Source: CAYFZR01 sp964347835 [NCBI: uncultured archaeon]
GTDB taxonomy: Archaea > CAYFZR01
Assembly: GCA_964347835.1 (NCBI GenBank)
Contig: CAYFZR010000044.1
Span: 1-22,175, forward strand
DNA length: 22,175 bases
Direction: 5' to 3'
In this document: positions 21,820-22,175 of the stretch, piece by piece
How positions within the stretch are numbered: the first letter of the stretch is position 1
How the letters are laid out: each line of letters opens with the position of its first letter
Program-made: the position numbers and the translations under genes
The notes under the pieces: generated by a model
Database searches by the model: none
Told to the model about the DNA's origin: nothing
What the model saw: only the letters and a program-made list of their open reading frames with translations

Positions 21820-22175
21820 TCTATATCTCTCCTCTCATATTTATAGTAAGATAGGATGTAAATCATTGCTCCTAAAGCGAAAACAGGACCCATGAGGGCT
21901 GTGAATACTGTTTCATTTATAAATTTGAAGCCCAAAGATGCTAATAAAACTCCTATTGCAACCAAAAGAAATTCAAATCCCTTTCTTGAAGCTCTAAGAC
22001 TGTTTAATTCAGCTCTTTCATCAATTCTGGTTTTTACTTCACCTGTTTTCCTGTAAAGTAAGAGTTCACGAAGAGAATGGAGGAAGAAGAGGGTACCAAT
22101 TATTACGAAGAATCCACCAAGTATATCTCCAAATATGCCTCCTGAACCATAAATTATCCATATTATGCCCCATAA
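21816..22175 (-). CDS. Second DUF2178-like membrane protein (5' end outside window)
   Basis: An open frame runs from the right edge to TGA at 21816, giving 119 residues without the N-terminus. It has hydrophobic segments (GIIWIIYGSG...FFVIIGTLFFL; EFLLVAIGVLLASLG; ALMGPVFALGAMIYILSY) and a loop with TRIDERAELNSLRASRKGFEF, which parallels the DERI loop of its neighbour. It is probably a paralogue or a heteromeric partner of the 129-residue protein. Both end in the same RRDIE / KRGDIE-type tail. Confidence 0.7.
   Translation of the reverse strand, partial: LWGIIWIIYGSGGIFGDILGGFFVIIGTLFFLHSLRELLLYRKTGEVKTRIDERAELNSLRASRKGFEFLLVAIGVLLASLGFKFINETVFTALMGPVFALGAMIYILSYYKYERRDIE

Noticed and set aside
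1-22175. tRNA or rRNA genes
   Set aside because: No T-loop GGTTCRAATCC pattern with a matching acceptor stem, and no rRNA-like sequence, was seen by eye on either strand.

Overview
The window is archaeal and AT-rich. It encodes transcription factor E (TFE), the archaeal tRNA C56 ribose methylase aTrm56, an archaeal RecJ-like DHH nuclease, a roadblock protein and an MJ1316/DUF504 protein. Several starts sit about 26 bp downstream of a TATA box (apparently leaderless), and others have GGAGGTG-type Shine-Dalgarno (SD) sites, often with TTG starts. An HdrD-like Fe-S protein, a DUF39 homocysteine-biosynthesis enzyme with a built-in ferredoxin domain, and an Fe-S PAPS-reductase-like protein point to an anaerobic, probably methanogen-related euryarchaeal lineage. 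The exact clade cannot be read from the sequence.

Layout. 1-130: two 39-bp G/C-tract tandem repeats behind an HdrD-like gene (131-1228, minus). 1350-5080 (plus): thiamine-binding MTH1187 protein; DsrE-like plus Hsp20; an extended DUF2284 protein; an unrecognised protein; SixA-like phosphatase. Two copies of a 45-bp element lie upstream of the DsrE gene and of the unrecognised gene. 12466-5198 (minus) is a long gene train: PUA/PAPS-reductase/ferredoxin protein, MnmC-like methyltransferase, aTrm56, ATP-grasp enzyme, TFE and DUF39 enzyme, then SppA-like peptidase behind its own TATA box. It combines tRNA modification, sulfur chemistry and a basal transcription factor. A roadblock protein is divergent from it (12544-12906).

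12907-13472 has no convincing gene but is the most structured non-coding stretch. It holds a hairpin on the roadblock stop codon, a 28-bp imperfect palindrome with the 11-6-11 geometry of a Xer dif site, and a GC-rich block (13167-13280) that can form an H-type pseudoknot and is followed by a T8 run. A complete XerA-like tyrosine recombinase follows (13473-14285). Next come a winged-helix regulator, an almost pure A/T spacer and the RecJ-like gene.

16504-18789 is a gap-free operon of an MBL hydrolase, an MJ1316/DUF504 protein and a UDP-ManNAc-type dehydrogenase. The histidine operon hisH-hisA-hisB (20689-18810, minus) carries a hisB whose first HHxxE metal motif is absent and a hisA with Glu at the usual second catalytic Asp. 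The right end has a small membrane protein with a SHOCT-like protein (plus), and an Xre regulator coupled by ATGA overlaps to two small DUF2178-type membrane proteins (minus), the last cut by the window edge.

Most promising for novelty: the pseudoknot RNA candidate with the dif-like palindrome next to the Xer gene; the HisB variant; the 45-bp element; and the tRNA/sulfur/TFE operon.
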